Shown in pieces: positions 14,450 to 26,900 of a stretch of DNA of 64,000 bases (positions are counted from its first letter, which is position 1; each line of letters opens with the position of its first letter). The position numbers and the translations under genes were made by a program. The notes under the pieces are model-generated. The model searched no databases and was not told the DNA's origin. It worked only from the letters and a program-made list of their open reading frames with translations. Source of the stretch: Anaeromyces robustus (Eukaryota; Neocallimastigomycota; Neocallimastigomycetes; Neocallimastigales; Neocallimastigaceae); contig MCFG01000148.1 of NCBI GenBank assembly GCA_002104895.1, forward strand, positions 1-64,000, read 5' to 3'.

Positions 14450-17282
14450 ATGACTACTCAACAAAAGAAGAATTATACTGATTTATTATATCCAAAAATT
14501 GAGCCATATGATACCGGTTTCATTAGAGTTTCTGAAATACATACTCTCTATTATGAACAAAGTGGAAATCCATATGGAAATCCAGGTACATCCATAATAA
14601 TATTATTTATTTATGAACATAAATATTTAAAATAACTATTAATGTAATCTCAAATTCAGAAATAATATTATTAATAATTAATAATAAGAATGAAATTTAA
14701 CATAACTTGAATTAATATAATACTAAAAAAATTTAAATTTTAAAATGTAAATTTTAAGAAATCATTTACAGTCTAAATTGAAATTAAAATTTATTGAAAT
14801 TTAATTTTAAAAATTTTTTAAATTTTTTAAATGTTTATATATTTTTAATTCTGTTTATTATATATATTATTATATATTTAATTATGTATAAATGTTTTTA
14901 CATTTAAAGAAATTTAATTTAATGTAATTTTTAAATGTAGAATGAAATAGCCATCTTTATTAATTTTTTTTTTTTTTTTTTTTCTAAAATATATATAATA
15001 AATAATAGTTATTTTTTTACATGGTGGTCCAGGTAGTGGTACTACTCCAAATGACAGACGTTACTTTGACCCAAAAGTTTATAGGTATATATAACTATTT
15101 CTTCTTCTTTTTCTTTTTCTTTTTCTTTTCTTTTTTTTTTTTTTTTTTTTTTTTTGCTTGTTATGAAAATAATATAGTTATTCAAGCGTATCACTTCATA
15201 ATAATGAATACTAAGTAAATTAATATATATATATATTATTACTATTTTTTTTTTTATATTTTTTTTTTTGTGTTGACTTTTTTTTTTTTTTTATAGAATC
15301 ATATTAATGGACCAAAGAGGTAGTGGCAAATCTACTCCGTAAAGTTTCATATATATAATAAACTCTTTTTTTTTTTTTTTTTTTTTAAAAAAAAAATAAT
15401 ATATAAATAAATAAATAAATAAATATTTATATATAAATTATCGATATTATTTATCATTAATTAATAATCCTTATTATTTTTTTATTTTTTTTTCTTTGAT
15501 TCCTTTTTTTTTATTTTAGGCTTGGTTGTTTAGAACAGAACACTACTTGGGATTTAGTTTCTGATATTGAAAAACTAAGGTATTATTTTAATCATTTTAC
15601 ATATTTAATTAAATAATTAAAATATAATGATATATTGGATTCGAAGCTAATATAATGTTCATCTTTCTCTTTTTTCATTCATATTAGAGATCATTTAAAG
15701 ATTGATAAATGGGTTGTATTCGGTGGTAAAACTATTTTTTATATAATTTAATAAATAAAAAAATGATATAATAATTTAAATATATATATATAATTAATAT
15801 TAATAAATATAATAAATATTATTTGATATTGTAATTATAAGGATCTTGGGGTTCTACACTTTCTTTAACATATAGTGAAACTCATCCAGATCGTGTTAAG
15901 GCCTTAATTGTAAGAGGTATTTACTTATCACGGGAAAGGTTGGGAAAAAAAGAAGAAAAAAAAAGAATATTAATCATTCATTTCATTTATTATATATAAA
16001 TTCAAATTTATTAAAAATAATATTTTATATATATATCTTCTAATCATAAATAAGTGAAATTCTATGGTTTAATCAAGAAGGTGGTGCTTCTAATCTTTTT
16101 CCAGATTATTGGGATGAATATTATGAAGCAATTCCAGAAAATGAAAGAGATAATTATGTTGCTGCTTATTATAAACGTTTAACTAGTAATAATGAAGAAG
16201 AAAAACTTTATTATGCTAAAATATGGACCAAATGGGAAGATTCTGCTTCTAAACTTTATATAGGTAAATTAATGATAATTATTTGATTTTTTAAGAAAAT
16301 TATAATAAAAATAAAAAAAAATTTTTTCAACATTTTTTTTTTTTTTTTTATTTCATAAATACTTATTTATATATTTATATTGAAATAAACTCAATATTTA
16401 TTAAATAATAATAATAATGATATTGATAATAAAAAGATATTGATACAGATGAAGATCCTAAAAAAACTCTTTCTTATGCTAGAATTGAAGTAATTTCATT
16501 TTATATACTATAACATTAGGTTTTTTTATAATATATTACAAAATTAATAATATTTATTATAATATTGAAATTATTAAAAAAGAAACATTAATATATTAAA
16601 TCTTTATTTATTTATATTAGTGTCATTATTTAATTAATAAAGGTTTCTTTGATACACCAAATTATCTTTTAGATAATATTGATAAAATTCGTGATATTCC
16701 AGGTAATATTCTCTTCTCTTTCCTATTAATTAATTATTAATATAAAAATCTTAATAATCTTTATTTTTAAATATGCTTTTTTATTCTTGCATTTTTTTTT
16801 AGGTGTTATTATTCAAGGTAGATATGACTGTATATGTCCAGCTACAAGTGCTTGGGAATTACATAAAAAGGTAAGGATATTACCAGTATATTAACATATA
16901 ATTATATCGTTATATGTTAATATAAACTATTATATATTATATTTTATATATAAATGACAATAATTTATATTTATTAAAATATTTTAAAATTCACAATTTA
17001 TTATTATTAATTAATGATATCTAAAAATAGTGGCCAGAAGCAGAGTTTCATATGGTACATAATATTAAAATTTTTATTCTTATATATATATATATATATC
17101 ATACAGTATAACATAAAATTAAATAATATTTTATATTAATTTTATGAATCAATATATTTAATATTAATACTAATGATAAAATAATTTTTTATTTTTAGCT
17201 TCCAGATTGTGGTCACTCTCCTACAGAATATGGTATAGCTGAAAAATTAGTTGCTGCAGCTGACAAATTTAAATATTTATAA
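14450..17282 (+). CDS. proline iminopeptidase (prolyl aminopeptidase), copy 2
   Basis: Twelve exons: 14450-14585, 15009-15084, 15297-15338, 15520-15579, 15688-15725, 15842-15938, 16055-16263, 16449-16489, 16621-16702, 16803-16870, 17031-17054 and 17199-17282. They total 957 nt, or 318 residues. The same triad motifs are kept: GGSWGST, GRYDCICPA and PDCGHS. Against copy 1, exon 1 and exon 7 are each one codon longer and exon 8 is seven codons shorter; intron positions and phases match throughout. Introns have diverged almost completely while exons remain alike, so the duplication is not very recent and coding sequence is under selection. Copy 2 has DQRGSGKS where copy 1 has DQRGCGKS. Probably a functional paralogue with the same reaction. 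Confidence 0.94.
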
Positions 17283-17327
17283 ACTTAACATATTTCCTTT
17301 TATATTAAAAAATATATCATAAATAGC

Positions 17328-17360
<33 letters not shown>

Positions 17361-17362
<2 letters not shown>

Positions 17363-17735
17363 TTATATTTGGTTTAATTAAAAGTTTTACATAATAAAGC
17401 AAGAACAAATAAATATTATTAATAGAAAAAAATAAAATAAAATACATATAAATGAATAATCTTAATAAAAATTATAAATAAAATATACAAATAATATTTA
17501 ATATAAAGATGATGATATTATTTTCTATAAATTTTTTTTTCCTTATAAAAAAAAAATAATTAAAAATCATATTTATTTGTTTTAACTAAAGCTTTATAAT
17601 AAAGCAAGAACAAATAAATATTATTAATGAAAAAGAGAAAAAAAAAATAGAATAAAACAGAATGTATATAAATGAATAATCTCATAATAAAAATTATAAA
17701 TAAAATCTACAAATAATATTTAAATATTAATATGA
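17361..17735. repeat. dispersed direct repeat behind proline iminopeptidase copy 2
   Basis: A block of about 150 bp with core ATAAAGCAAGAACAAATAAA occurs at about 17361-17515 and again at about 17563-17735, roughly 200 bp apart and about 85 percent alike by eye. Probably a local duplication of the 3' flank. Confidence 0.6.
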
Positions 17736-17995
17736 TAATTAATTTTTATTTTTATTCTATTCAAAAACTTTCTAATAATTTTATAATTGTTTAATTAAAT
17801 ATATATATATATTTATTTTTTCTTCAGCATAAAAAGTATTATTTACATAAAGAATATTATCTTAATAAGAAATTATAGATTTATATATATATATACAAAT
17901 TATTATACATAAAATAATTGATCCTGTTATTTAAAAATATTAAATAATCAGTTTTTATTCTATGTATTTTTTTTATTATATATATATTTATTTAG

Positions 17996-18136
17996 GAATA
18001 TATGACACCTTGGGAACGCTACTCTTATCAATAGAAAAATAACGCTTTTATGATGCAATGCCAAATCTATTCTATGCAGCCTTTCCAAGTGAATAACCCA
18101 CCTTTTTAGAATTACCACAGGATAAACTGCAATATA
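17996..18136 (+). pseudogene. orphan pseudo-exon of an unrecognised protein
   Basis: After a TTTAG acceptor-like end, one frame reads GIYDTLGTLLLSIEK, then RFYDAMPNLFYAAFPSE, then PTFLELPQDKLQ. The three parts are separated by two in-frame TAA codons, each one change from CAA (Gln). Composition is far richer in G and C than the flanks and reads like real protein. A further AG-led stretch at 18321 (EDRKKKFPKAK) may be a second piece. I do not recognise the family. TAA is a stop in neighbouring genes, so recoding is unlikely and this looks like a decayed gene fragment. Confidence 0.5.
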
Positions 18137-20366
18137 TTTTTTTTTGTTTGTTTTATCTTTATATCTGTTTAAATAAATACATTTCCTTAAAAAAAATTAT
18201 TTTAAAGAAAATTATCTATTTAAACATATTAATTACTTTTTATTCCTTTACTTTTTTTTAATTTTATAATAATAAATCCTTTTTAAATATATTTTTACTT
18301 ATTTCTCTTTTTTTAATTAGGAAGACCGCAAAAAAAAATTTCCTAAAGCAAAAATATTTATAATAAATAAAATAAGAATAAAAAACTGATTGGTTAACGT
18401 TAATCAATAAGTAAATTCATAAATTGATTCGCTTAATATATTTATTTATAAATAAATAAATATATTAATATATAAATAAATAAATTTATAAACAAAAATA
18501 AATAAATATAAACCAAAATGTAAATAAATATCAATGTGTTGTTAACTATTAGAAAAATTATACTAATAATAATTGCTATGGAATAATCTTAATAGCTAAA
18601 AAAATTTTCGTTATATATATACTTAATAAATAATAATAATAAAATTATTATACGAATATTATATAATTATCATTGCTATTTAACTGTATAATAGTTAAAA
18701 AAAATTTTCATTATATATATATTTAATAAATAATAATAATAAAATTATTATATGAATATTATATAATTATCATTGCTATTTAACTGTATAATAGTTAAAA
18801 AAAATTTTCATTATATATATATTTAATAAATAATAATAATAAAATTATTATATGAATATTATAATTATCATTGCTATTTAACTGTACAAGTTATACTAAT
18901 AATCATTGCTATTAAATATTTTTTAGTATAATCATTGCTATTGTTAAAAAAATCTATCCAGGCCAATTTTCATTTATATATATAATAATAAAATAATTAT
19001 ATGAATATTATTATTATCAAAATTAATATAAAATGGTTAAAATAATAATATTTAAGTAAATAAAATAATAATAGATTTTAGTAATTATTTAATTATAAAA
19101 TAATTATAAATTTTTTATGCAATTCAAAATATAAGAATAATATTATTTTTTACTCTTCAATTGTTAGTTTATGAGTTTAAGTTAATAATATATAGTTACA
19201 ATATAAAGAAGTAAAGGGAAAAAAAATAATCTTTTATAATACTTATTCATATTGTATTGGGAAATAAAAAACTTTTTTTCTTAATAAAAATTATATACAA
19301 ATATTAATATAAACTAATAAACTAATAGCCTAATAATTAAAAAATAAAAGTAATATTATCGAAGTAACTAATCTAAAAAAGTTATAAAAACATTATTGTA
19401 ATATTGTATTTTTAACCATAAAATGAAAATAAAAACTATTATAGTTTTATTTTTTTTTTTTTTCTTTTTTTATTATAGCACGCATATATATTAATTATAT
19501 AAACTATTAAATATTACTATTTATGTTGAGAATTTTTAAACCATATTTTCTTAAAAAAAAAAAAAATAAAATAGAAATATTTCATAGACAATTTCTTATA
19601 AAAAAAAATATAATGAATATTTACATATTTATAAATAACTAATATAAAATTCCAAATTAAAAATAAAAATACAATTTTATTTTCAAATATCAAATAAAAT
19701 AATTTACAAAAAATAAATTACTTAATTTATAATTAAAACATTAAATTTTAAAAATAATAGTAAAATTAAAATAATATATATTTAATACATTATTACTTTA
19801 TTTTATCAAATTTCAATTTCTTCCATCCTTTATCTTAAATTCACTTCTAAATTTTATATCATTATCCTCAATTCCTTTTTAAATATATTTTTTTCATTTC
19901 AAATTTCATTTTCGAATTTTTATACAATACTTTTTTCCAATAATTTCTGAATTTTAAATATATACTAATTTTGTTACTTCCTTTATTTTCAATTCAAATT
20001 AAACATATGTTGACATTTTCATTTAATTACACAAAAATAACTGAATTTTTAAAATTATGTGATTATTATTTTTATATATGTAGATATTCTTGTTAAAAGT
20101 AATTTTAAAATTTATTTTTACTATCAAAAATTATAGGTCAAATAGTAATATAAATATAAATATATAAATATTATTTTTTTAAAAAAAAAATTACTTATAT
20201 ATATTATAATCCTCCACTTTTCCCAAATAATGTTTTATATATATTTATTGATATTTTAACACTTTGAATTATCAATAATTATATGCTTCAATTTAGTATA
20301 ATTTTTTTTAAACTTTTTTATTATTATATCTCAAAAGAAATTTCATGATATAATGTTTTTACAAAT
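18137..20366. other. gene-poor AT-rich DNA
   Basis: Apart from the tandem repeat at 18541-19015 and a near-palindrome at 18389-18408 (ATTGGTTAACGTTAATCAAT) I see no gene. It ends as the 3' flank of the ribosomal protein L35 gene. Confidence 0.6.
18541..19015. repeat. about 100-bp tandem repeat, 3-4 copies
   Basis: Units share TTATCATTGCTATTTAACTG and TTAAAAAAAATTTTC and recur with a 100-bp period (18661, 18761, 18861). The outer copies are diverged and the last is truncated. No coding content. Confidence 0.75.
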
Positions 20367-21462
20367 TTAAGCCTTAACGGCGTACTTGCGTTGAGCGAAG
20401 TGAGTATCATGCTTGGTTTGACGAACAGTCTTTTGGGAAGCTTCGAATGGAGTTAATCTACGACGAATAGCACGAGTCTTCTTGGCACGGAGATCGAGTG
20501 GAAGGTACTTCTTACCCTTGAATAAAGTACGTTGTTGTTCACGTTGGGCTTGGCTAATAACAGTGTTGATTCTAGCAATACCCTTACGGACTTCTTGACT
20601 ATTATATTTTTATATTTGTAATATAATATTATATTCATAAATTTAATATTTATAAATTATACAAAACTAATCTAATTAATATATATATAAAACATAAATT
20701 TTCATTAACTCTTACATCTTAGCTAATTTGGTGTTGTTACCACCATTGACCTTTTGGACTCTTAAGGAGGCAAGTTCAGCCTTAAGTTCAGCGAGCTTGC
20801 TAACAAGTTCGGCCTTGGTCTTGGTTCTTAATTCGTAAGCTTTGATTTCAGTCTATTAATATTTTAAATATATTTAATAAAATACTCGGTTAACATTTTG
20901 TTTCGGTTATTATATATTAAACTAACAATATTATTTCCTCATATTCATAAATATTTTTATGTATATATATGTTATATGTTAAATGTTTTAATGTAGTGCA
21001 ATTCCAAGTAAGAATTATATATTGTTTTTTTTTTTATTTTATTTGAATATATTCATTTTTTATATATCAATATTATATCATTTTGGAAAATCAATATCTA
21101 ATTCATAATGGATGAATATATAAATTGAAAATACTTTATTAATCCTTTATAATACAAATTATTTTGATTATTCTTTTTGAGATATTTATATTAATGAATA
21201 AGAAGGTATATTCACAGCTTATGATAAATAACTTGTTCCATAATTCATACTCTTCCTTTATATCATATATCACAAACATCTATCAATCCATTAAACCATT
21301 AACCATCAAACATATATATACATCTAAATATAATATGATATGAATAAAAAAAAAAAACATATATAAAAGGACTTAAAATATTCATAACATTTTTTTTATA
21401 TTTATTTATTATTAAAACACATAACACATTTAAAAATTCATCATTAAATTCATCATTACCAT
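20367..21462 (-). CDS. rpl35: 60S ribosomal protein L35 (uL29)
   Basis: Exon 2 (20716-20852) and exon 3 (20367-20598) encode [16 protein letters not shown] through to [10 protein letters not shown], the whole L35 protein after its initiator methionine. Exon 2 begins in phase 0, so exon 1 should be just ATG. The best candidate is 21460-21462, read ATAATG followed by donor GTAATG, giving an intron of about 600 bp and 123 residues, the same length as human L35. The product binds 25S/28S rRNA at the exit tunnel of the large subunit. Codons end in C or G far more often than in neighbouring genes (GTC, CTC, AAG), as expected for very high expression. The exon 1 choice rests mainly on matching the S14 gene's first exon. 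Confidence 0.92.
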
Positions 21463-21496
21463 TATCACTCACAAATAGGGTCAACTAAATTTTAAG

Positions 21497-21562
21497 AGAG
21501 AGGTATAAAATCGTATACAATAATTAATTTCTTTTGTTAATTCTATTTTAATTTTGATTGGT
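21497..21562 (-). promoter_or_regulatory. rpl35 promoter: CCAAT-type octamer and pyrimidine tract
   Basis: On the coding strand ACCAATCA (21555-21562) lies about 93 bp before the proposed ATG, and a CTCTCTCTT tract lies about 35-45 bp before it. The S14 gene has the same octamer in inverse orientation about 86 bp upstream and a TCTCTCTT tract in a similar place. The pyrimidine tract could be a 5'-TOP-like transcription start; this is inference. Confidence 0.35.
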
Positions 21563-21716
21563 AATATAATATTAATGTAAATAAATTCTAATATATGATT
21601 GATTGAAATAATATAATGTATTTATAAAATACGTTTTGTAATAATAATGAAAGAAATTTTTTTTGTTTAAAAAACTCTTTTTATATTGGAAAAAAAGTTA
21701 AAAATATTATTTATTT

Positions 21717-21758
21717 ATTAATTTATTTATTTATTTATTTATTTATTTATGTATGTAT

Positions 21759-21821
<63 letters not shown>

Positions 21822-21826
21822 TTCAT

Positions 21827-21925
<99 letters not shown>

Positions 21926-21940
21926 CTTAATTAATTAATT

Positions 21941-21973
<33 letters not shown>

Positions 21974-21985
21974 TCTATTTATTTT
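21717..21985. repeat. TTTA tetranucleotide microsatellite
   Basis: About 270 bp of nearly uninterrupted TTTA/ATTT units with a few single-base variants (TTCA, TTAA, TCTA). Confidence 0.95.
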
Positions 21986-22535
21986 ATTTATTTTTAAATT
22001 AAAAAATACTTCAACTTTTATATAAATAAGCAATTTTTAATATTAATTTAATAAACCGTTAATTTTAACTAATCTGCATATTTATTTTGTAATTATTAAA
22101 TGCTTTCTTCAATTTGTATTGTTTCAATAATGAGTTGGATCAAGTTTATAACTAATAAAATTATTACTATTTCTAAGAATCTATATCAGTGAATAAAACG
22201 TATTTTATAAATATTTAGTTTACTATATTTATATATAAATGAAATAAAGAAAAAGAATAAATAACCATGAAATATTATTGTTTGTGCCCTTAGGGGAAAA
22301 AAATTATAAATTTATATATTTTATACATATTAATATGCCGCAAAAAAATATTTAAAAAATTTAATTTAATAATTATAATTATATATTATATATTTATATT
22401 CTTTTCATATATTAAAATAAGATTACATAAAAATTTAAAATTATATTTTAATTATAATAATTTTTATATTTTAATAAATAAAACTTTTACTTTTAAAATA
22501 TAATGGAATTATAAATTAACAATTTAAAATACAAT

Positions 22536-23213
22536 ATGTCAAGCTATAATAGAGAAATATTAGAACAACATTATAATATTAATATTTATGAACGAAATAA
22601 ACAAAAATTATTATCTGGTGGTATTGGAGATAAATATTTAGAAAATGCTAAAAATGATGATAGAATGTCTTTAGCTCTATTAATAAGAATAAAATCATCC
22701 ATTAGTGAAAAAATTGAAAAATGTATTACAGAATTAAAAACTATAGAACCTAATTTATACTACTATCCGAAAAGTGATTTTCATATTACAGTTATGGATA
22801 TTTTAAAAGGGGAATCCAATAGAACAATTCCTCAAGATTTAAATGAATATATTGAATGTATTAAAAAAGCATCAAAACAAATTAAACCTTTTAAAATTGA
22901 ATTTAATGGGTTGACAGCTAGTGATAATGCAATAATGGTTAAAGGTTATTACGAATATGAATTACAAAAATTCAGAGAATTATTAAGAAAATTATTAAAA
23001 GAAAAAGGGCTTCGTCTTGAAGAGCGATATAAAACAATATCATCTCATATTACTATAATACGTATACCAGATAAATTAAATAATCCAAAAGAAATTATGA
23101 ATTACATTGAAAAAGAATACAATTTTGGAGTTATGGAAGTTAGTGAATTAGAACTTGATTTTCACAACTGGTACGATACCAATAAAAAAGTATTAGCTTT
23201 GATACCACTGTAA
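22536..23213 (+). CDS. 2H phosphoesterase superfamily protein (LigT/2'-5' RNA ligase-like)
   Basis: One intronless frame of 225 residues. Two HxT motifs, HITV at residues 83-86 (within DFHITVMD) and HITI at 171-174 (within SSHITIIRIP), are spaced as in 2H phosphoesterases, where the two histidines line the active site for 2',3'-cyclic or 2',5'-linked nucleotide phosphodiester hydrolysis. The Glu/Lys-rich helices between and after them fit the fold. No signal peptide or membrane segment. The overall pattern is closest to bacterial LigT-like proteins, and the lack of introns fits transfer, though dictyostelids also have native intronless genes. Exact substrate unknown. Confidence 0.82.
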   Translation: MSSYNREILEQHYNINIYERNKQKLLSGGIGDKYLENAKNDDRMSLALLIRIKSSISEKIEKCITELKTIEPNLYYYPKSDFHITVMDILKGESNRTIPQDLNEYIECIKKASKQIKPFKIEFNGLTASDNAIMVKGYYEYELQKFRELLRKLLKEKGLRLEERYKTISSHITIIRIPDKLNNPKEIMNYIEKEYNFGVMEVSELELDFHNWYDTNKKVLALIPL

Positions 23214-23220
23214 TAAAATA

Positions 23221-23448
23221 GGGGGGAAGAAGAAAGACAAAAAAAACACATTTAAATTTTTTTTTATTTTGAATTATGTAAATATATAAAACTATAAAAC
23301 AATATATTAAAATAATATAAAATAAATAAATTTTTAAATAATAATTATATATGATGATTTATATAATTATTATTTATTTAATAAGTCATTATGTATATAT
23401 TTTATTAATCATTAAGTAAGTATAATTAAATATAATTAAAAAAGTGTT
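23221..23448. other. 3' flank of the 2H gene
   Basis: A G6 run follows the stop within a few bases (23221 onward), then A/T-rich DNA up to the microsatellite. Nothing else seen. Confidence 0.4.
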
Positions 23449-23452
23449 TGGT

Positions 23453-23543
<91 letters not shown>

Positions 23544-23566
23544 TATTTATTTTTATTTTATTTTTT

Positions 23567-23617
<51 letters not shown>

Positions 23618-23656
23618 TTATTTATTTATTATTTATTTATTTATTTATTTATCTGT

Positions 23657-23739
<83 letters not shown>

Positions 23740-23745
23740 CTTATA
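23449..23745. repeat. TTTA tetranucleotide microsatellite
   Basis: About 295 bp of TTTA units with short interruptions near 23545 and 23618. It fills most of the space between the convergent 2H and ankyrin-like genes. Confidence 0.95.
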
Positions 23746-23981
23746 TTTATTTTTATTGTGGTTTTGATTTTAGTTTTATTTTATATTTTTATTTTTATCT
23801 TTTTTATCTTTCTTTAGAAAAAACAATTGATGAAAGTATGATTATCTTCTCTTATATGGGATTCACTTTTAGATTCGAATATAGAAACATTAACTTACAT
23901 ATTGAAAAATTTTATAGTCAATAGATTATGTTGGATTTTCCAAGTCCAGACGTAATTTATGATTTATAATATAAATATAAA

Positions 23982-26900
23982 TCATAACCATGGGTCATCT
24001 GTATAAATGTAATCATAACTAAAATTATCATAAAAATTATAAAAATCATAATCAATATATTTTTTAAATATTTTTTTTATTTCTTTTTCACTTCCATATT
24101 TGTATAATATGTCAAATATGTCCTTTTCATAATAAGCATTACTCCATAAATCTTCATTTATTAATTTTCTTTTTTCATTAGTTATGATTTTTTCTAGTTG
24201 ATTATCAGATAAAAAGTTCTTATTTTTATAAAAGGAAATAAGCATATTTAAAATAAAATTATTATCATAGAAATAGTGATAAAAAATAAGATCAATTAAT
24301 TTTCTCTTTTCTGAAATACTGATCATACTTCTAATACAACTTCTTAATAAATATTCAGGATGATTATAATGTTTATTAATAAAATATTTAATATTTTTTA
24401 GATTTATAAAATTAAGATAATTTATAAAAAAAGGATTAATACCATTTTTAACATAAGAATAATCATCATCGCTATCTATATTTATATTTATATTTATGTC
24501 TTCATGATATATATTGATTTTATTAGAATAGCATGTTTTTTTATTATCTTCATAATAATAATTTATATCTGCTCCTTCTTTTATTAATAAATCAGCAATT
24601 ATAAAATTATTTTTTTCAAGACAACTTAACAATGGTGTAACAAAAATTTTATTGTTATCATAACTTTCATCTGTACTTATAGCATAATTAAATGATATAT
24701 GTTGTATTTTATATTGATCAATAATATATTTTATTATTTCATTGGAACTATTTATCCTAATAGCATAAATTAATACATCAAAATTTGGTGTATTTATTTC
24801 AGTCATATTGATATTATTTTCATTTATAAAACTTTTAAAATCATGAATATTTACTTTATTATTATTGAATAAAAATATTTCTTTAAAATCTTTTTGTTTA
24901 TTTATTATTTCAAAACAATATTTTATAGTCATTTTAATTTCATCATATCTTTTTTCATCAAGATAAGAAATGTTTTTTTCTTGATTTATGATTATTTTAT
25001 TTTCATTTCCTAATTTATTATAATAAAAATTTTTATCTTTAAATTGAATATCTGAATTCTCAATATTTTTCTTAAATTTTTCATTAAGTGTTCCATAACT
25101 GAGATCATAAATTTTAAAAAATAATAATTTACTAAAATCATTATCAAATAATATGAAAATAGCATTGATATTATTATAGTTAATAGCAGTGTAAAAATAC
25201 TCTTTTAACATCACAAAATCGTTGAACTTTATATTAGTATATTTTAAAAAAATTTCTAAAAAATGATTTTCAGATTTTTTTATCCACTTTAGTAATAATA
25301 AATCATAAACACTATGTCTTTTATAATCATTTATTATATTTTCCTTTTCTTTTTCTGTGATATTTTCAGTTGCACTTTTAAACTTGTTTAATAAATAAAA
25401 TAAAATTTCTTCATTTAATAATTTTTTATTATATACTTTTTCAATCAATGTATAATACAATTTTCCTTTAATATCATAATCATTATGATGAGAATTTGTA
25501 ATTAATAAAGATAATAATAAATTTGAAATTTCAAAATTATTCTTAACTAAAGATGCTATTAATGGAGTTTCATAATCTATTATTTCTTTTTCATAGTCGT
25601 TTAATGTATTTTGATCCTGTAAAGTTGGCGTATGGTAATAATAATAAAAATTGGTTCTATTTTCATTATAACATTCATTCATATTATAATTTAAATAGAT
25701 ACCACTTTCTTGATATTCATTAATTATATATCGTATAATTTCATTAGAATATTCATTTGCTATTGAAAAAATTAAAATGTCAAACTTTAAGGAATTTAAA
25801 TCATTTAATATAATATTATGTTCTTTGATATAATCTAAAAATTTACTTTTATCTTTTTTATGATTTAAAAGTTTTTTAATGATATTTTCCCTTTTATTAC
25901 CATCATCATCACTTTCAAAAATCCATTTAATTCGTTTATTTAATTCATCATATTTACTTTTATCAATATATTTGTATGAGGCATCTTCTGTTTGACTATA
26001 ATCATGACTGTTGTAATAAAAATTTAAATCATGAAAAGAAAGATTATCAGTATTTTTAAGACCGCTTAAAAATTTATCTTTTAATTTCTTTGATTTTTTC
26101 ATTTTAAAATAATAATATGATACATAAAGTGGCATATTTCTTCCTCGATCACTTTTATTATTATTATTTTTATTTTTATTTTTATTATTATTATTATCAA
26201 GTAATATTACAATTGCATTATAATTATTTTTTTCCATTGCTTTTTGATAATACTCTTCAGATTTAACTATCAGATTTTTTTCGGTAGGAGAACAAAATTT
26301 CAAAAAAATTTCTAAAAATGAATTACAATAATTAGTTATCCATTTAAAAATTATATTTGAAGTGTTAGTAACTTTTAAATTATAATTAATATTATGATTA
26401 TAACCATTTTTTAATATATATTTTAAATTTTTATTATTAAGATTTTTATTATCATATAAAGAACTAATAATATTATTGTTATCATTCATTTTTAAATTAA
26501 TTTGAACTTTTTTTTTCAATAATAAATCAACAATTTCAAAATTATTATTAGAAAGTGCAATGTATAAAAGAGTCCTTTTTTTCTTATTGTTTCTTTCAAA
26601 ATAATAATTTTCAAGATTATAATCATAATTATCATATTTACATTCATCAATAATATATTTTAAAATATCAATTGAAACGTTACATGAAACAGCAATAAAA
26701 ATTATATCAAAATATTTAGAATTAAAATTTTTTAATTGAAATTGATTTTTTACTATGTATTTCTGAAGTTCACTTAAATTACTTTGTTTTAATATATCAA
26801 TAATTTCTTTCCTTTGATTATATAAAACTAATTTAATATTAAAAAAATTACAAAGTTTATTTCTTAATTCTATATTACTAATGTTATTTAAAATTAATTG

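Noticed and set aside
17996-18136. Stop codon reassignment (TAA as Gln)
   Set aside because: Intact genes in the window end at TAA at the expected protein length, so the stops in this fragment mark decay.
20367-21459. C/D snoRNA in the rpl35 or rps14 introns
   Set aside because: TGATGA words occur, but no D box with a terminal stem was found at a suitable distance.
21299-21484. Minus-strand 61-codon frame upstream of rpl35 exon 2
   Set aside because: It spans the proposed ATG-only exon and intron; low-complexity and not supported as a separate gene.
21749-21938. Long FIYLFIYL open frames
   Set aside because: Pure translation of TTTA microsatellites.
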